From NCBI RefSeq assembly GCF_016428595.1, contig NZ_JAELVQ010000011.1, positions 82,489 to 146,488 of the forward strand: a stretch of 64,000 nt of DNA. The letters are read 5' to 3'. Positions 53,384 to 62,994 of this stretch are shown here, piece by piece. This DNA comes from Snuella sedimenti (GTDB taxonomy: Bacteria; Bacteroidota; Bacteroidia; Flavobacteriales; Flavobacteriaceae). The translations under genes and the position numbers were made by a program. How positions within the stretch are numbered: position 1 is the stretch's first letter; the number at the start of each line of letters is the position of its first letter. The notes beneath the pieces are model-generated. The model worked only from the letters and a program-made list of their open reading frames with translations, was not told the origin of the DNA and did no database searches.

Positions 53384-54928
53384 ATGGCTAAATTTTTTCT
53401 TTCATTACTATTTTTAAGTACATTTTATGTTGGCTTTGCCCAAGTACAGGATTCTATTCCCCAACAACTTAAAAAGAGCGCTGTAGATTCAATAATTGAC
53501 GGAGATTTAAATGTAAAAAAGCAAATTCCGGCGGTTGCAGACAGTACTTCAGTAAAGGATATGGCAGACATTCAAGAGCTTGCTGTCATAGATAAGAAAT
53601 GGTATGAGGAACTCTACAGCAATACGTTATTTGATACCATTTATAAGTCGGTTACAGATCTGACTTTTGAAGCCGTTGACTACCCAGAATTACCAACAGA
53701 CACGCTAAAGGCAAGGTTAAAGGAGTTAGATGCGAAAACACCTTTTAATGTGGCTTATAACCCATCTCTAGAAAGTGTTATTAAGTCGTATTTGAAAAAT
53801 CGTAGGGAAACATTACAAAAACTGATAACTTTAAGTACCTTTTACTTTCCATTGTTTGAAAGGGAGTTAGATAATCAAGGCATTCCCTTGGAAATAAAAT
53901 ATTTGGCCATAGTAGAATCCGCATTAAAACCGCGAGCTAAATCCAGGGTTGGTGCAACTGGTTTATGGCAGTTTATGTTTGCTACAGGTAAGATGTATGA
54001 CTTAGATGTGAGTAGCTATGTTGACGAGCGTTGTGACCCAATAAAATCTACGAAGGCAGCTACTAAATACCTGTCCAAATTATATGAAATATTTGGCGAT
54101 TGGGATTTAGCGTTAGCGGCATATAATTCGGGACCCGGAAATGTAACAAAAGCTATAAGGCGATCTGGTGGCTATCAAAATTATTGGAATATACGACATA
54201 ACTTACCAAGGGAAACGGCAGGATATTTACCTGCATTTTTAGCAACCATGTATATTTTTGAATACGCAGATGCGCATGGGTTCAAACGTATAAAGCCAGA
54301 GTTCGCCTATTTTGAAACCGATACGGTGCGGGTAAAACAAATGATAACATTAGATCAGGTCTCCGAAGTAACCGGTACACCTATTGAAGCATTACAGTTT
54401 TTAAACCCCTCTTATAAGCTGGATATCATTCCAATTATAAAAGGGAAGAATTATGTTTTGAGACTGCCTAATGACGTAGTGGGAGGGTTTGTAAATAATG
54501 AAAAAGAGATATACGCATTTGCCAAAGCTGAATTTGATACACGTGAAAAACCGTTGCCACAGTTCTTTAATAATGATAGTAGAATTCGATATAAAGTAAA
54601 AGCAGGTGATTATTTGGGCAAAATATCTAGACGTTATGGTGTGCGTGTAAGCCAAATAAAACAGTGGAACGGCTTAAGAAGCAATGATTTAAGAATAGGG
54701 CAACGATTAACCATATACCCAAGAAAACAGTATATCCCATCGGCTACTGTAACGACAAAATCAAAACTTACAGGCAATGTAACAATTTATACTGTTAAAG
54801 AAGGCGATTCATTGTGGAGTATTTCTCAAAAATTTTCAGGAGTTTCTGTACAAAATATTAAAGATTGGAACGATATTAGTGGGACAAAGTTAAAACCGGG
54901 AATGAAGCTGAAAATATCGAAAGGTTAA
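53384..54928 (+). CDS. mltD: Membrane-bound lytic murein transglycosylase D-like protein
   Basis: It cleaves peptidoglycan between MurNAc and GlcNAc, forming 1,6-anhydro ends. The 514 residues have a signal peptide (ends VGFAQ) and a Flavobacteriaceae-type N-terminal region. The SLT domain covers about 155-300, with catalytic Glu178 in YLAIVESALKP, then GATGLWQFM and ALAAYNSGPGNV. Two LysM domains lie at about 403-447 and 465-512. No lipobox is evident, unlike E. coli MltD. It is followed 24 bp later by the DUF4837 lipoprotein gene. Confidence 0.9.
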   Translation: MAKFFLSLLFLSTFYVGFAQVQDSIPQQLKKSAVDSIIDGDLNVKKQIPAVADSTSVKDMADIQELAVIDKKWYEELYSNTLFDTIYKSVTDLTFEAVDYPELPTDTLKARLKELDAKTPFNVAYNPSLESVIKSYLKNRRETLQKLITLSTFYFPLFERELDNQGIPLEIKYLAIVESALKPRAKSRVGATGLWQFMFATGKMYDLDVSSYVDERCDPIKSTKAATKYLSKLYEIFGDWDLALAAYNSGPGNVTKAIRRSGGYQNYWNIRHNLPRETAGYLPAFLATMYIFEYADAHGFKRIKPEFAYFETDTVRVKQMITLDQVSEVTGTPIEALQFLNPSYKLDIIPIIKGKNYVLRLPNDVVGGFVNNEKEIYAFAKAEFDTREKPLPQFFNNDSRIRYKVKAGDYLGKISRRYGVRVSQIKQWNGLRSNDLRIGQRLTIYPRKQYIPSATVTTKSKLTGNVTIYTVKEGDSLWSISQKFSGVSVQNIKDWNDISGTKLKPGMKLKISKG

Positions 54929-54952
54929 GTTCCTATTTAAATCGAAATCACA

Positions 54953-55933
54953 ATGCGAAACATTTTTATAGCGATATTAGGATTGTTGCTTGTTATATCT
55001 TGCCTTGATTCTAATTCCAAAAGTCAAAAAACACTTTTGGATTCATCAAGCAATATCAATCAAGTCTCAGTTGTTATAGATAACGAGATGTGGGGTGGTA
55101 GCGTTGGTGAAGCCATACGAAAAGTGCTTACAACAACCATTTATGGTTTACCGCAAGACGAGCCAACATTTGTTATCAGCCAAATTCCCCCAAGTGTTTT
55201 TTCTGGTTTTGTAACTAGAAACAGAACGCTTTTAAAAATAGAATTAGGGAAAGTAGCAGGACTGAAAATTGTAAAAGATGTATACGCAAAGCCCCAAAAA
55301 GTAATTGTTGTTTCTGGGCCAACCAAGGAAGCGCTTATTGAGGTTATTGACACAAATTCAGATAAAATATTAGAAGAATTTAAAAAGGAGGAATTAAAAG
55401 AGCTACAGCGGCGTATAGCTAAGGCTTTGCATAAGAATAAAGCGATGAAGGAAAAAATGGGAGTAAATCTTAAGTTTCCTTCAGTTTTTAGAATAGCAAA
55501 AGAAGAAGGTAATTTTTTTTGGATCCGTAAAGACATTACAACGGGAAGCACCAATTTGTTGGTTTATGAATTGCCTTATAATGCGATAAAGCGAAACGAT
55601 AGTATTATAAATCAAATTATAAAAATTAGGGATTCTATAGGACAAAAACATATACCTGGGCCAGATCCGAAAAAAAACTATATGGTTACCGAAAATGCGT
55701 ATACGCCGTTCCACGCAGAAATAATTTTAGATAACAAACCTACTTTGGAAACGAAAGGATTATGGGATATGAAGGGCGGATTTATGGCAGGACCTTATGT
55801 AAATTATGCGATAGAGGACAAGAAAAATAATAGATGGGTGGTTGTAGAAGGTTTTGTGTTTGCACCCTCAGTGGATAAACGAAATTATATGTTTGAACTG
55901 GATGCCATAATTAAGTCTGTTAAGATAGATTAA
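54953..55933 (+). CDS. DUF4837 lipoprotein
   Basis: The 326 residues start with a lipobox (Cys17 in LLVISC). The body matches the DUF4837 family of Bacteroidota: an N-terminal part with VVIDNEMWGGSVGEAIR, a Lys/Glu-rich helical middle, and WIRKDITTGSTNLLVYELPY and GGFMAGPYVNYAIEDKKNN near the end. Function unknown. The short gap after mltD suggests a shared transcript and a cell-envelope role. Confidence 0.82.
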   Translation: MRNIFIAILGLLLVISCLDSNSKSQKTLLDSSSNINQVSVVIDNEMWGGSVGEAIRKVLTTTIYGLPQDEPTFVISQIPPSVFSGFVTRNRTLLKIELGKVAGLKIVKDVYAKPQKVIVVSGPTKEALIEVIDTNSDKILEEFKKEELKELQRRIAKALHKNKAMKEKMGVNLKFPSVFRIAKEEGNFFWIRKDITTGSTNLLVYELPYNAIKRNDSIINQIIKIRDSIGQKHIPGPDPKKNYMVTENAYTPFHAEIILDNKPTLETKGLWDMKGGFMAGPYVNYAIEDKKNNRWVVVEGFVFAPSVDKRNYMFELDAIIKSVKID

Positions 55934-56250
55934 ATCTTTCTTTAGTACAGGTCATAGCCTCCAAAACTTTTGAAGAAGACCGTTTCACTATTAGACAAAA
56001 GACAAATTGAATATCAATACTTTGGACTTTTCTGTTTTGCATAACATGATACCTTCTAACGAATTTATCTTTTCGTGAATAAAAGCTACTTTTTAAAAAG
56101 ACAGAAGTTTTAACTTGCCGAAAATAAACCAGTCTAATTTCTTAAATCTAAAAGCGTAGCCATCTTTCGGATGGTTGTGAGTACATGTATATATAACAAA
56201 AGCCAACATGGAGACCATGTTGGCTTTTGTTATAAACAAGCGAATATTTT
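55934..56250. other. Intergenic region between DUF4837 and tatA (convergent)
   Basis: These 317 bp hold the perfect 20-bp inverted repeat at 56192-56234. Upstream of it is AT-rich DNA with no gene signal. Confidence 0.5.
56192..56234. terminator. Perfect 20-bp inverted repeat, probable bidirectional terminator
   Basis: TATAACAAAAGCCAACATGG and its exact complement surround a 3-nt loop. It lies 16 bp after the tatA stop and would also end transcripts from the DUF4837 side. Confidence 0.75.
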
Positions 56251-56445
56251 TTATTCTTTGTTATCTTCTTTAGATGGTTTCTTAGAGCCCTCTTCTTTAC
56301 TAGCGTCTTTAAATTCTTTAATGCCGCTACCTAAACCACGCATTAATTCTGGTATTTTTTTTCCTCCAAATAATAATAAAACAACAACCACAATTAATAT
56401 AATTTGTGGGGCTCCAATCGCTAATGGTAACGTATATAAACTCAT
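56251..56445 (-). CDS. tatA: Twin-arginine translocase subunit TatA/TatE
   Basis: It forms the pore-like part of the Tat system, which exports folded proteins across the inner membrane. The 64 residues from ATG 56445 ([11 protein letters not shown]) have one membrane helix (about 11-25), the hinge [16 protein letters not shown] and an amphipathic helix, then an acidic/basic tail. An upstream GTG (56466) overlaps the promoter box and is rejected as start. Confidence 0.92.
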   Translation of the reverse strand: MSLYTLPLAIGAPQIILIVVVVLLLFGGKKIPELMRGLGSGIKEFKDASKEEGSKKPSKEDNKE

Positions 56446-56465
56446 AATGTATTTATTTGATGTCA

Positions 56466-56473
56466 CAAAGTTA
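56466..56473 (-). promoter_or_regulatory. -7 promoter box of tatA
   Basis: The minus strand reads TAACTTTG, which fits TAnnTTTG, 20 bp before ATG 56445. Confidence 0.5.
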
Positions 56474-56748
56474 ATAATTAAAGTTTAATAAACTCGTTTT
56501 AACTAGGATTATGTATTAGAACTTTAGTATAAAGAGAATACGCCTTACAAGAATTTTAATTGGTAGAAAAGAAATTCCCGAGGTAAAGCCTTGGAATTAT
56601 AGAAGAAATGGCCACTCCCTTGAAGACAGGGGGCTAAATAACAGTCCCGAAAGCTTTTGGGATCGTTTTTGTCCTAACGGGTTAAAATGAAACAAGCGAA
56701 ATACCTCTATGGCTCTGCTTCAAGGGTAATTCGTTTCAAGAAATTCTT

Positions 56749-56756
56749 TATTTTTG
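56749..56756 (+). promoter_or_regulatory. -7 promoter box of the M23 peptidase gene
   Basis: TATTTTTG lies seven bases before the ATG at 56764, implying a nearly leaderless transcript like that of the ECF sigma gene. Confidence 0.5.
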
Positions 56757-56763
56757 TGATCGC

Positions 56764-57633
56764 ATGAAGGAAAAAAAAAGAGTCCAAAAAAGAATAAGAC
56801 GAAAGTTACTGGCTAAATACAGGTTGGTAATACTAAATGAAGATACCTTTGAAGAGCGTCTTTCGTTTAAGTTATCGCGTTTAAATGTTTTTGTTTTTGC
56901 CTCATTGATTGCTATTTTTTTAGTAGTAGCAACCTCTTTGTTAATTGCATTTACCCCTCTTAGAGAATATATTCCAGGTTATTCTTCTACAGCTTTAAAA
57001 AAGAAAGCCACGGAGTTAAATTATAAAACAGATTCGTTACAACAAGTTATTACTATGAACGAACGTTATTACGAATCCATTAAGAAAGTGTTAAAAGGCG
57101 ATGTAAGTGCTTTAGATTTTAATAAAGACTCCATCGTCGAGGCTGTGAAATTGGAGATAAGCGAAGTCGATTTAAATCCCATTATAGAAGATTCGTTGTT
57201 ACGGGAAAAAGTAGACAAAGAAGATAAATACAATTTATTTGAGTCGGCAACATCGGCAGCAAACTTTATATTGTTCCCTCCAGTTAAGGGAGTTATTAGT
57301 GAGCCTTATAATTTAGAGGACAAGCATTATGCTGTCGATTTGGTAGTAGCGAAAGACACACCAATAAAAGCCACGGCCGATGGCGTGGTTATTTTTTCGG
57401 AGTGGACGGCAAGTACTGGCTATGTAATTATTTTAGAGCATAGCTATGGTTTAATATCGGTATACAAGCACAATGCCTCTTTAACCAAAGAGCAAGGCGA
57501 TTTGGTTAAAGCAGGAGAGGTTATTGCAACGGCCGGAAATACAGGCGAATTCTCCACTGGACCACATCTACATTTTGAATTGTGGAATGACGGTTATCCC
57601 ATTAATCCAACTAACTTTATAGATTTTGAATAG
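56764..57633 (+). CDS. M23-family murein metallopeptidase
   Basis: It is a zinc endopeptidase (or inactive relative) acting on peptidoglycan cross-links. The 289 residues show a basic cytoplasmic start (KEKKRVQKRIRRK), one membrane helix (about 44-65), a helical linker, and a LytM domain (about 175-289). The zinc ligands are present: His188 and Asp192 in HYAVD, and His270 in HLHFE, with His268 also conserved. The domain should face the periplasm. Active rather than degenerate judging by the ligands. Confidence 0.9.
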   Translation: MKEKKRVQKRIRRKLLAKYRLVILNEDTFEERLSFKLSRLNVFVFASLIAIFLVVATSLLIAFTPLREYIPGYSSTALKKKATELNYKTDSLQQVITMNERYYESIKKVLKGDVSALDFNKDSIVEAVKLEISEVDLNPIIEDSLLREKVDKEDKYNLFESATSAANFILFPPVKGVISEPYNLEDKHYAVDLVVAKDTPIKATADGVVIFSEWTASTGYVIILEHSYGLISVYKHNASLTKEQGDLVKAGEVIATAGNTGEFSTGPHLHFELWNDGYPINPTNFIDFE

Positions 57634-57670
57634 TTACTCCAAACCGTTAAAAATAAGAATTGTAATATAG

Positions 57671-59164
57671 ATGCTATCATTAAAATCAGCTTTAGCAAAA
57701 CCATTTGCAAAAAAAATCTACAAGCGTATTCAAAAATGGGCTAATAGTCCTGTTGAGACGCAGGAGAAAGTCTTTCAAGATTTAATAGCGAAAGCCGTAT
57801 CTACCCAATTTGGCAAAGACCATGATTTTATAAGCATTAACACTTATGAAGACTTTGTAAAGCGTGTGCCCGTTAAAGATTATGAAGGTTTAAAATCGTA
57901 TGTAGAATTAGTTGTAGAAGGAAGTGAAAATATACTTTGGCCGGGCAAACCATTGTATTTTGCAAAAACATCTGGAACCACTTCAGGAGCAAAATACATT
58001 CCGATAACCAAGGAAAGCATGCCCAGTCATGTAGAGGCAGCTAGGAATGCTATTTTGATGTATATCCACGAAACGGGGAATAGCCGTTTTGTAGATGGGA
58101 AAATGATTTTTTTACAAGGCAGTCCTATACTTAAGGAGCAAAACGGTATTCAGTTAGGGCGGCTTTCTGGTATTGTGGCGCATTATGTCCCTAAATACCT
58201 TCAAAAAAACAGGTTGCCTTCCTGGGAAACCAACTGTATTGAAGATTGGGAAACCAAGGTCGATGCGGTTGTAGAAGAGACCTTGCCAGAAAACATGACA
58301 GTTATTTCTGGGATTCCTTCTTGGGTGCAGATGTATTTTGAAAAACTACAGCAAAAAACAGGAAAGAAAGTAGGTGAGATCTTTAAAAATTTCAATTTGT
58401 TCATTTTTGGCGGTGTAAACTACGAGCCCTATCGTGCTAAATTCGAGAATCTTATAGGGCGACCAGTCGATAGCATTGAATTGTATCCTGCCAGTGAGGG
58501 GTTTTTTGCTTTTCAAGATAAGCAAAATGAAAGAGGGATGCTGTTACAGTTAAATTCTGGTATTTTTTATGAGTTTATCAAAGCTGACGAGTTTTATAAT
58601 GAAAACCCTAAGCGCATTACAATAAAAGACGTAGAATTGGGCGTCAATTACGTCATGATCATTTCTACCAATGCTGGGCTATGGGCCTATAACATTGGAG
58701 ATACCGTAGAATTTACCTCAATAAAACCCTATAGAGTTATCGTTTCAGGGCGTATTAAACATTTTATTTCAGCATTTGGAGAGCACGTTATTGGTAAAGA
58801 AGTAGAGCAAGCCATTCAGGAGGCTATATTAAACACTTCGGTTCGTGTATCAGAATTTACCGTGGCGCCTCAAATAAATCCGAAAGAAGGGTTGCCTTTC
58901 CATGAGTGGTTTGTAGAGTTTGAAAACGAACCTGAAGACTTACAGGCGTTTGCAAAACGAATTGACACATCCCTTCAAAAGCAAAACAGTTATTATTTCG
59001 ATTTAATAAAAGGGAAGGTATTGCAACCGCTAAAAATCACCAAAGTGAAAAAGGACGGATTTCAGGACTATATGAAGTCTGTTGGTAAGTTAGGAGGGCA
59101 GAATAAAATGCCGCGACTATCGAATGATAGAAAAATAGTCGATGAATTTTCACAGTTAGTTTAG
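57671..59164 (+). CDS. GH3 auxin-responsive-promoter family acyl-adenylating protein
   Basis: The name refers to the plant GH3 family, not the glycosidase family GH3. Members activate carboxylic acids with ATP and can join them to amino acids. The 497 residues have the motif YFAKTSGTTSGAKYIPIT (about 96-113), a P-loop-like ATP site, ELYPASEGFFAFQ and LWAYNIGDTVEFTS (about 338-350). The bacterial substrate is unknown. It begins a run of four co-directional genes with short gaps. Confidence 0.88.
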   Translation: MLSLKSALAKPFAKKIYKRIQKWANSPVETQEKVFQDLIAKAVSTQFGKDHDFISINTYEDFVKRVPVKDYEGLKSYVELVVEGSENILWPGKPLYFAKTSGTTSGAKYIPITKESMPSHVEAARNAILMYIHETGNSRFVDGKMIFLQGSPILKEQNGIQLGRLSGIVAHYVPKYLQKNRLPSWETNCIEDWETKVDAVVEETLPENMTVISGIPSWVQMYFEKLQQKTGKKVGEIFKNFNLFIFGGVNYEPYRAKFENLIGRPVDSIELYPASEGFFAFQDKQNERGMLLQLNSGIFYEFIKADEFYNENPKRITIKDVELGVNYVMIISTNAGLWAYNIGDTVEFTSIKPYRVIVSGRIKHFISAFGEHVIGKEVEQAIQEAILNTSVRVSEFTVAPQINPKEGLPFHEWFVEFENEPEDLQAFAKRIDTSLQKQNSYYFDLIKGKVLQPLKITKVKKDGFQDYMKSVGKLGGQNKMPRLSNDRKIVDEFSQLV

Positions 59165-59203
59165 GTGAAATAATGCTATCTTTGCATCCGAAAAAGAAGA
59201 CAA

Positions 59204-60892
59204 ATGAGCAATCAAAAACATCATGATAGAACACGTGCCCAAGAAAGTTCTGGGGCTATCGAAAGGATGTACATAACCATGCGTCATTTGTTTAATAGGG
59301 GCTTTTATAAGCCTATGGGGATTTCGGGAGAAACCTTACGTGAGGCGCTATTATTGTTGCGTCCAGAAATATATGGCTCCATAGGCGATCAAAAAGCGGA
59401 GTTAGAGGGGCTTCTCTATGTAATTGATAGATTGCCAAGGGGAATAGAAGAGTGTAAGTTTATCAATTTAACAAGTGATGAAGGCTACTCTAATTCACAC
59501 TTTAAACCCATCATTCCGGAAAAGAGACGCCGTAACTGTTATAGAATAGATAATGAGCAGATGAATATTGAGATAACAAGAGGGCGCTCAGAGATTTATG
59601 ATATCTTAACCCATCTTACCTTTTTATTTGTTGAGTCTCATAAAATAAGCAGTCGAGTACTGATAGATGAGGCAGGAACGACTACGCGTGATTGGAAAAA
59701 ATTGGAAAAAGGAGTTTTAGAGGCCAAGAAGTTAACACAGGAGGCAAGAGAAATAGCCATTACACATACCGCTAGTATTTTAGGGAGGACATTTAGTGAA
59801 ATAAGTGAAGTCTATTCAAAGTTTGCTACTAAAGCACAACCCGAACGTTTGCTCCATATTGTATACTGGTTGGGAAAATTAGCTATTGAAGAACAACTAA
59901 ACAACGATAAGCGTACCGTGACTTTCAGCCCTATGTTACGGGAGCGTATAGGGCACCATATTCATGGTGAAATTTGGGCAGACAACATAAAGGATGTACT
60001 TTATAAAAATAATATATTAGAGAGACCTATTCATATCATTAGTGCTAATATGCACAGTGTTATGAATACCGTATTTGCTCCAAATGCTCTAAAGGCATTG
60101 GCTTCTAAGAAGGATATTTTTGACGTGTATGAAGCCTTAAGCCATAATAAAAATGGAAACCTTCGCGAAAAGGTAACCAAGGAAGCTTTGCAAAAAGGGA
60201 TGTACTATATAAAAGACAGGTCCGGAACCAATATTGATGTACAGATTTTTGATGCCAGTAAGTTGGATATTTCCAAATTGGATGTTAATGTAGATGAAAC
60301 ACTGTTAAAATCAAAAAAACCGATTATTTTAGTCATGGATTATGCGTTTGGAGAACAAGCGTATGAAACCATGGATGAGCTTTTAAAGCCTTACGAAGTG
60401 AATGGTGAAAAAATACACTTGAATGTCGAATCTATATCCGTTATGGGGAAAGCTGGTATTTTAGAAGGAAAAAAAGGCGATATTATGATCCCCTCAGCAC
60501 ATATTTTTGAAGGCACCGCAGATAATTACCCTTTCAAAAATGAGCTAAAAAAGGAAGATGTGGTATGTGAGGGTGTCGATGTTTGCGAAGGCACTATGAT
60601 CACTGTTTTAGGAACCTCGTTGCAAAACAAGGACATATTGAAGTTTTTTTACAATTCCACTTGGCAAGTAATTGGCTTGGAGATGGAAGGGGCACATTAC
60701 CAAAAAGCCATTCAGGCAGCCTCAAAAATAAGAGGTAATATTGGCCCCGATGTGAAAGTGCGTTATGCCTATTATGCGAGTGATAATCCGTTAGAAACAG
60801 GGAGTACTTTGGCATCGGGAGGCTTAGGGACCTCAGGAGTTAAACCAACCTATGTAATAACCAGAAATATATTAGAACAAATTTTAAATTAA
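59204..60892 (+). CDS. DUF6909-like protein with nucleoside-phosphorylase-like C-terminus
   Basis: The 562 residues have no signal peptide. The N-terminal half is helical (AIERMYITMRHLFNRGFYKP). The C-terminal half has alternating strands and helices, with GLEMEGAHYQKAI near residue 490, similar to the ribose-binding EMEGA motif of nucleoside phosphorylases and nucleosidases. TGSTLASGGLGTSGVKP follows. I recall this family as Bacteroidota-specific DUF6909. An enzymatic role on a nucleoside or related sugar is inferred from the motif only. It lies 39 bp after the acyl-adenylating gene. Confidence 0.7.
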   Translation: MSNQKHHDRTRAQESSGAIERMYITMRHLFNRGFYKPMGISGETLREALLLLRPEIYGSIGDQKAELEGLLYVIDRLPRGIEECKFINLTSDEGYSNSHFKPIIPEKRRRNCYRIDNEQMNIEITRGRSEIYDILTHLTFLFVESHKISSRVLIDEAGTTTRDWKKLEKGVLEAKKLTQEAREIAITHTASILGRTFSEISEVYSKFATKAQPERLLHIVYWLGKLAIEEQLNNDKRTVTFSPMLRERIGHHIHGEIWADNIKDVLYKNNILERPIHIISANMHSVMNTVFAPNALKALASKKDIFDVYEALSHNKNGNLREKVTKEALQKGMYYIKDRSGTNIDVQIFDASKLDISKLDVNVDETLLKSKKPIILVMDYAFGEQAYETMDELLKPYEVNGEKIHLNVESISVMGKAGILEGKKGDIMIPSAHIFEGTADNYPFKNELKKEDVVCEGVDVCEGTMITVLGTSLQNKDILKFFYNSTWQVIGLEMEGAHYQKAIQAASKIRGNIGPDVKVRYAYYASDNPLETGSTLASGGLGTSGVKPTYVITRNILEQILN

Positions 60893-60905
60893 AAAAGAAA
60901 GAAGT

Positions 60906-61985
60906 ATGAGTAAAGAATTGCCACAACCCCAGCAATCTGAAGAAGTCGATTTGGGACAATTATTTAAACTAATAGGGAATGCATTCGATCGTTTTTTTAA
61001 GTTTATAGCGAGTATTTTTATTGGCATTTACAGTGTTGTACTACTGTTGTTAATTCATTTCTATAAGCGATTTGTTTGGTATGCAGGAGCTGTTATTATA
61101 GGAGTGGTGGTAGGTTTTGTTATAGATATGAAGTCAGAAAAACTCTATGGTGCCAATATGTTTGTTGAGACCAATTTTAACTCTGCCCGTCAGGTGTATG
61201 AGAATATAAAGCAATTCCATCAATTAGCTAATGTCGATAAAGATAGTGTGGAATTGGGAAAACGCTTAGGGATCTCAACTAATGAGGCTGCTAAATTAAA
61301 GGGGTTTTATATCCAACCGGACTTGAATGAAAATGACATTGCCGAGAAGTATTCAGCATTTTATTCTAAGTTGGATTCTTTATCGCGTATGGAAATGACT
61401 TATGATAGATATAAAGAATCGCTAACACCGTTTAATTATAAAATTCATCAAATAGGAGTCGCTGCAACCGATAAAGCCATCTATAAAAAAATAGAAAAAA
61501 CGTTTGCGGCACAAATCTCAGATAACCTTTATTTAAACGAGTTGGTTGAGGTAAACAAAGATAATTTAGAAAAGAAGGAAGAGGCGCTTGCCACACAAGT
61601 AAAGAAGACAGATTCATTAGTCAATGCATATTTAAAGATAAGAGTTAATGAATCTGATAAAGAACCTGTTCCGGGAGCAGGTACGAATTTGTATATGGGT
61701 AATGCTGAATCTAGTAATTTGCTAGTTGATGAGTCTAAAATTATTGAAAAGCGCCTAGAGCTAGAAGAACAAAGGAGACAGGTGAATAAAAGTCTTGTTG
61801 AGCAAAAAAATGTTATTAATGTCTTGGCAGGTTTTCCAGGCACTGGTTATGATATAAGGGAATGGTATAATAAAATGAAGTATTTAATTCCAATAATTTT
61901 ATTTGCAATTACCCTATCGATATTTACATTCATAGGTATTGGTAAATACCTAGAAAAGCAAAGCAATCTCTTGAAAACAAAATAA
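60906..61985 (+). CDS. Wzz-like chain-length or envelope coiled-coil protein
   Basis: The 359 residues start with a short cytoplasmic tail. Two membrane helices lie close together (about 33-54 and 58-78), then a periplasmic helical part (about 80-320) with heptad-like patterns (EKRLELEEQRRQVNKSL). A last membrane helix covers about 330-350. The layout is like polysaccharide co-polymerases of the Wzz type but with an extra N-terminal helix. The gene ends one base before rmlB, which supports a surface-polysaccharide role. Confidence 0.65.
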   Translation: MSKELPQPQQSEEVDLGQLFKLIGNAFDRFFKFIASIFIGIYSVVLLLLIHFYKRFVWYAGAVIIGVVVGFVIDMKSEKLYGANMFVETNFNSARQVYENIKQFHQLANVDKDSVELGKRLGISTNEAAKLKGFYIQPDLNENDIAEKYSAFYSKLDSLSRMEMTYDRYKESLTPFNYKIHQIGVAATDKAIYKKIEKTFAAQISDNLYLNELVEVNKDNLEKKEEALATQVKKTDSLVNAYLKIRVNESDKEPVPGAGTNLYMGNAESSNLLVDESKIIEKRLELEEQRRQVNKSLVEQKNVINVLAGFPGTGYDIREWYNKMKYLIPIILFAITLSIFTFIGIGKYLEKQSNLLKTK

Positions 61986-61986
61986 C

Positions 61987-62994
61987 ATGACACTTTTAAT
62001 AACTGGTGGCGCCGGGTTTATAGGGTCTAATTTTATACCCTATTTTTTAAAGGCGCATCAGCATGTTAATATTGTAAATATAGATAAGCTCACCTATGCC
62101 GGTGCACTTTCTAATTTAAGGGAAGTCAGTGATGATAAACGATATACCTTTGTTAAAGGGGATATTTGTGATAGGCATTTATTAGAAGCACTTTTTAAGG
62201 TTCACGATTTTAAAGGGGTTATCCATTTCGCGGCAGAGTCGCATGTCGATAATTCTATTGATAAGCCAGATGCATTTATAAAGACCAATGTCTTTGGAAC
62301 CTTTACGCTATTGGATGTGGCAAAAATGTATTGGATGCAGGCACCCCATGTCTTTAAAAAAGGATATGAGCAATGCCGGTTTCATCATATTTCAACCGAT
62401 GAGGTTTATGGGAGTTTAGGGAATACAGGACTATTTACGGAGGAAACAGCCTATGCCCCTAACAGTCCCTATAGTGCCTCTAAGGCGTCGTCGGATTTTA
62501 TAGTGCGCAGTTATTATCACACCTATGGTATGCCAGTAGTTACAACAAATTGTTCCAATAATTACGGGCCCAAACAACATGACGAAAAATTGATTCCAAC
62601 TGTTATAAGAAAAGCGCTTTTGGGAGACCCTATTCCCGTTTATGGTGATGGAAAAAACATCCGGGATTGGTTATACGTTATGGATCACTGTAAAGGCATT
62701 GATCTTGCATTTTACAAAGGAAAAGGGGGTGAGACCTATAATATAGGAGGTAAGAATGAACGGGACAATTTGTATATTGTCAACACTATTTGTGATATTC
62801 TGGATGAGATTATGCCTAAAGAAGCGTCGTATAAAGAACAAATTTCTTTTGTTAAGGATAGACCCGGACATGACTTTAGGTATGCCATTGATGCGTCAAA
62901 AATAGAAGAGGAGTTGGGTTGGAAAGCTGATGAGCATTTTGAAACAGGAATTAGAAAAACGGTTGAGTGGTATGTGGAGAAATATACTACGTAG
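61987..62994 (+). CDS. rmlB: dTDP-glucose 4,6-dehydratase
   Basis: It converts dTDP-glucose to dTDP-4-keto-6-deoxyglucose, the branch point to dTDP-rhamnose and other deoxysugars of surface glycans. The 335 residues have the NAD-binding TGGAGFIGSNF (residues 6-16), HFAAESHVDNSI, the active-site DEVYGSLG, the YxxxK pair Tyr162 and Lys166 (PYSASK), and IRDWLYVMDH. It is complete and the last intact gene of the window; the rest of the rml pathway is not here. Confidence 0.95.
   Translation: MTLLITGGAGFIGSNFIPYFLKAHQHVNIVNIDKLTYAGALSNLREVSDDKRYTFVKGDICDRHLLEALFKVHDFKGVIHFAAESHVDNSIDKPDAFIKTNVFGTFTLLDVAKMYWMQAPHVFKKGYEQCRFHHISTDEVYGSLGNTGLFTEETAYAPNSPYSASKASSDFIVRSYYHTYGMPVVTTNCSNNYGPKQHDEKLIPTVIRKALLGDPIPVYGDGKNIRDWLYVMDHCKGIDLAFYKGKGGETYNIGGKNERDNLYIVNTICDILDEIMPKEASYKEQISFVKDRPGHDFRYAIDASKIEEELGWKADEHFETGIRKTVEWYVEKYTT

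Noticed and set aside
56171..56488. Plus-strand open frame of 105 codons
   Set aside because: It is antisense to tatA and crosses the 20-bp inverted repeat terminator.
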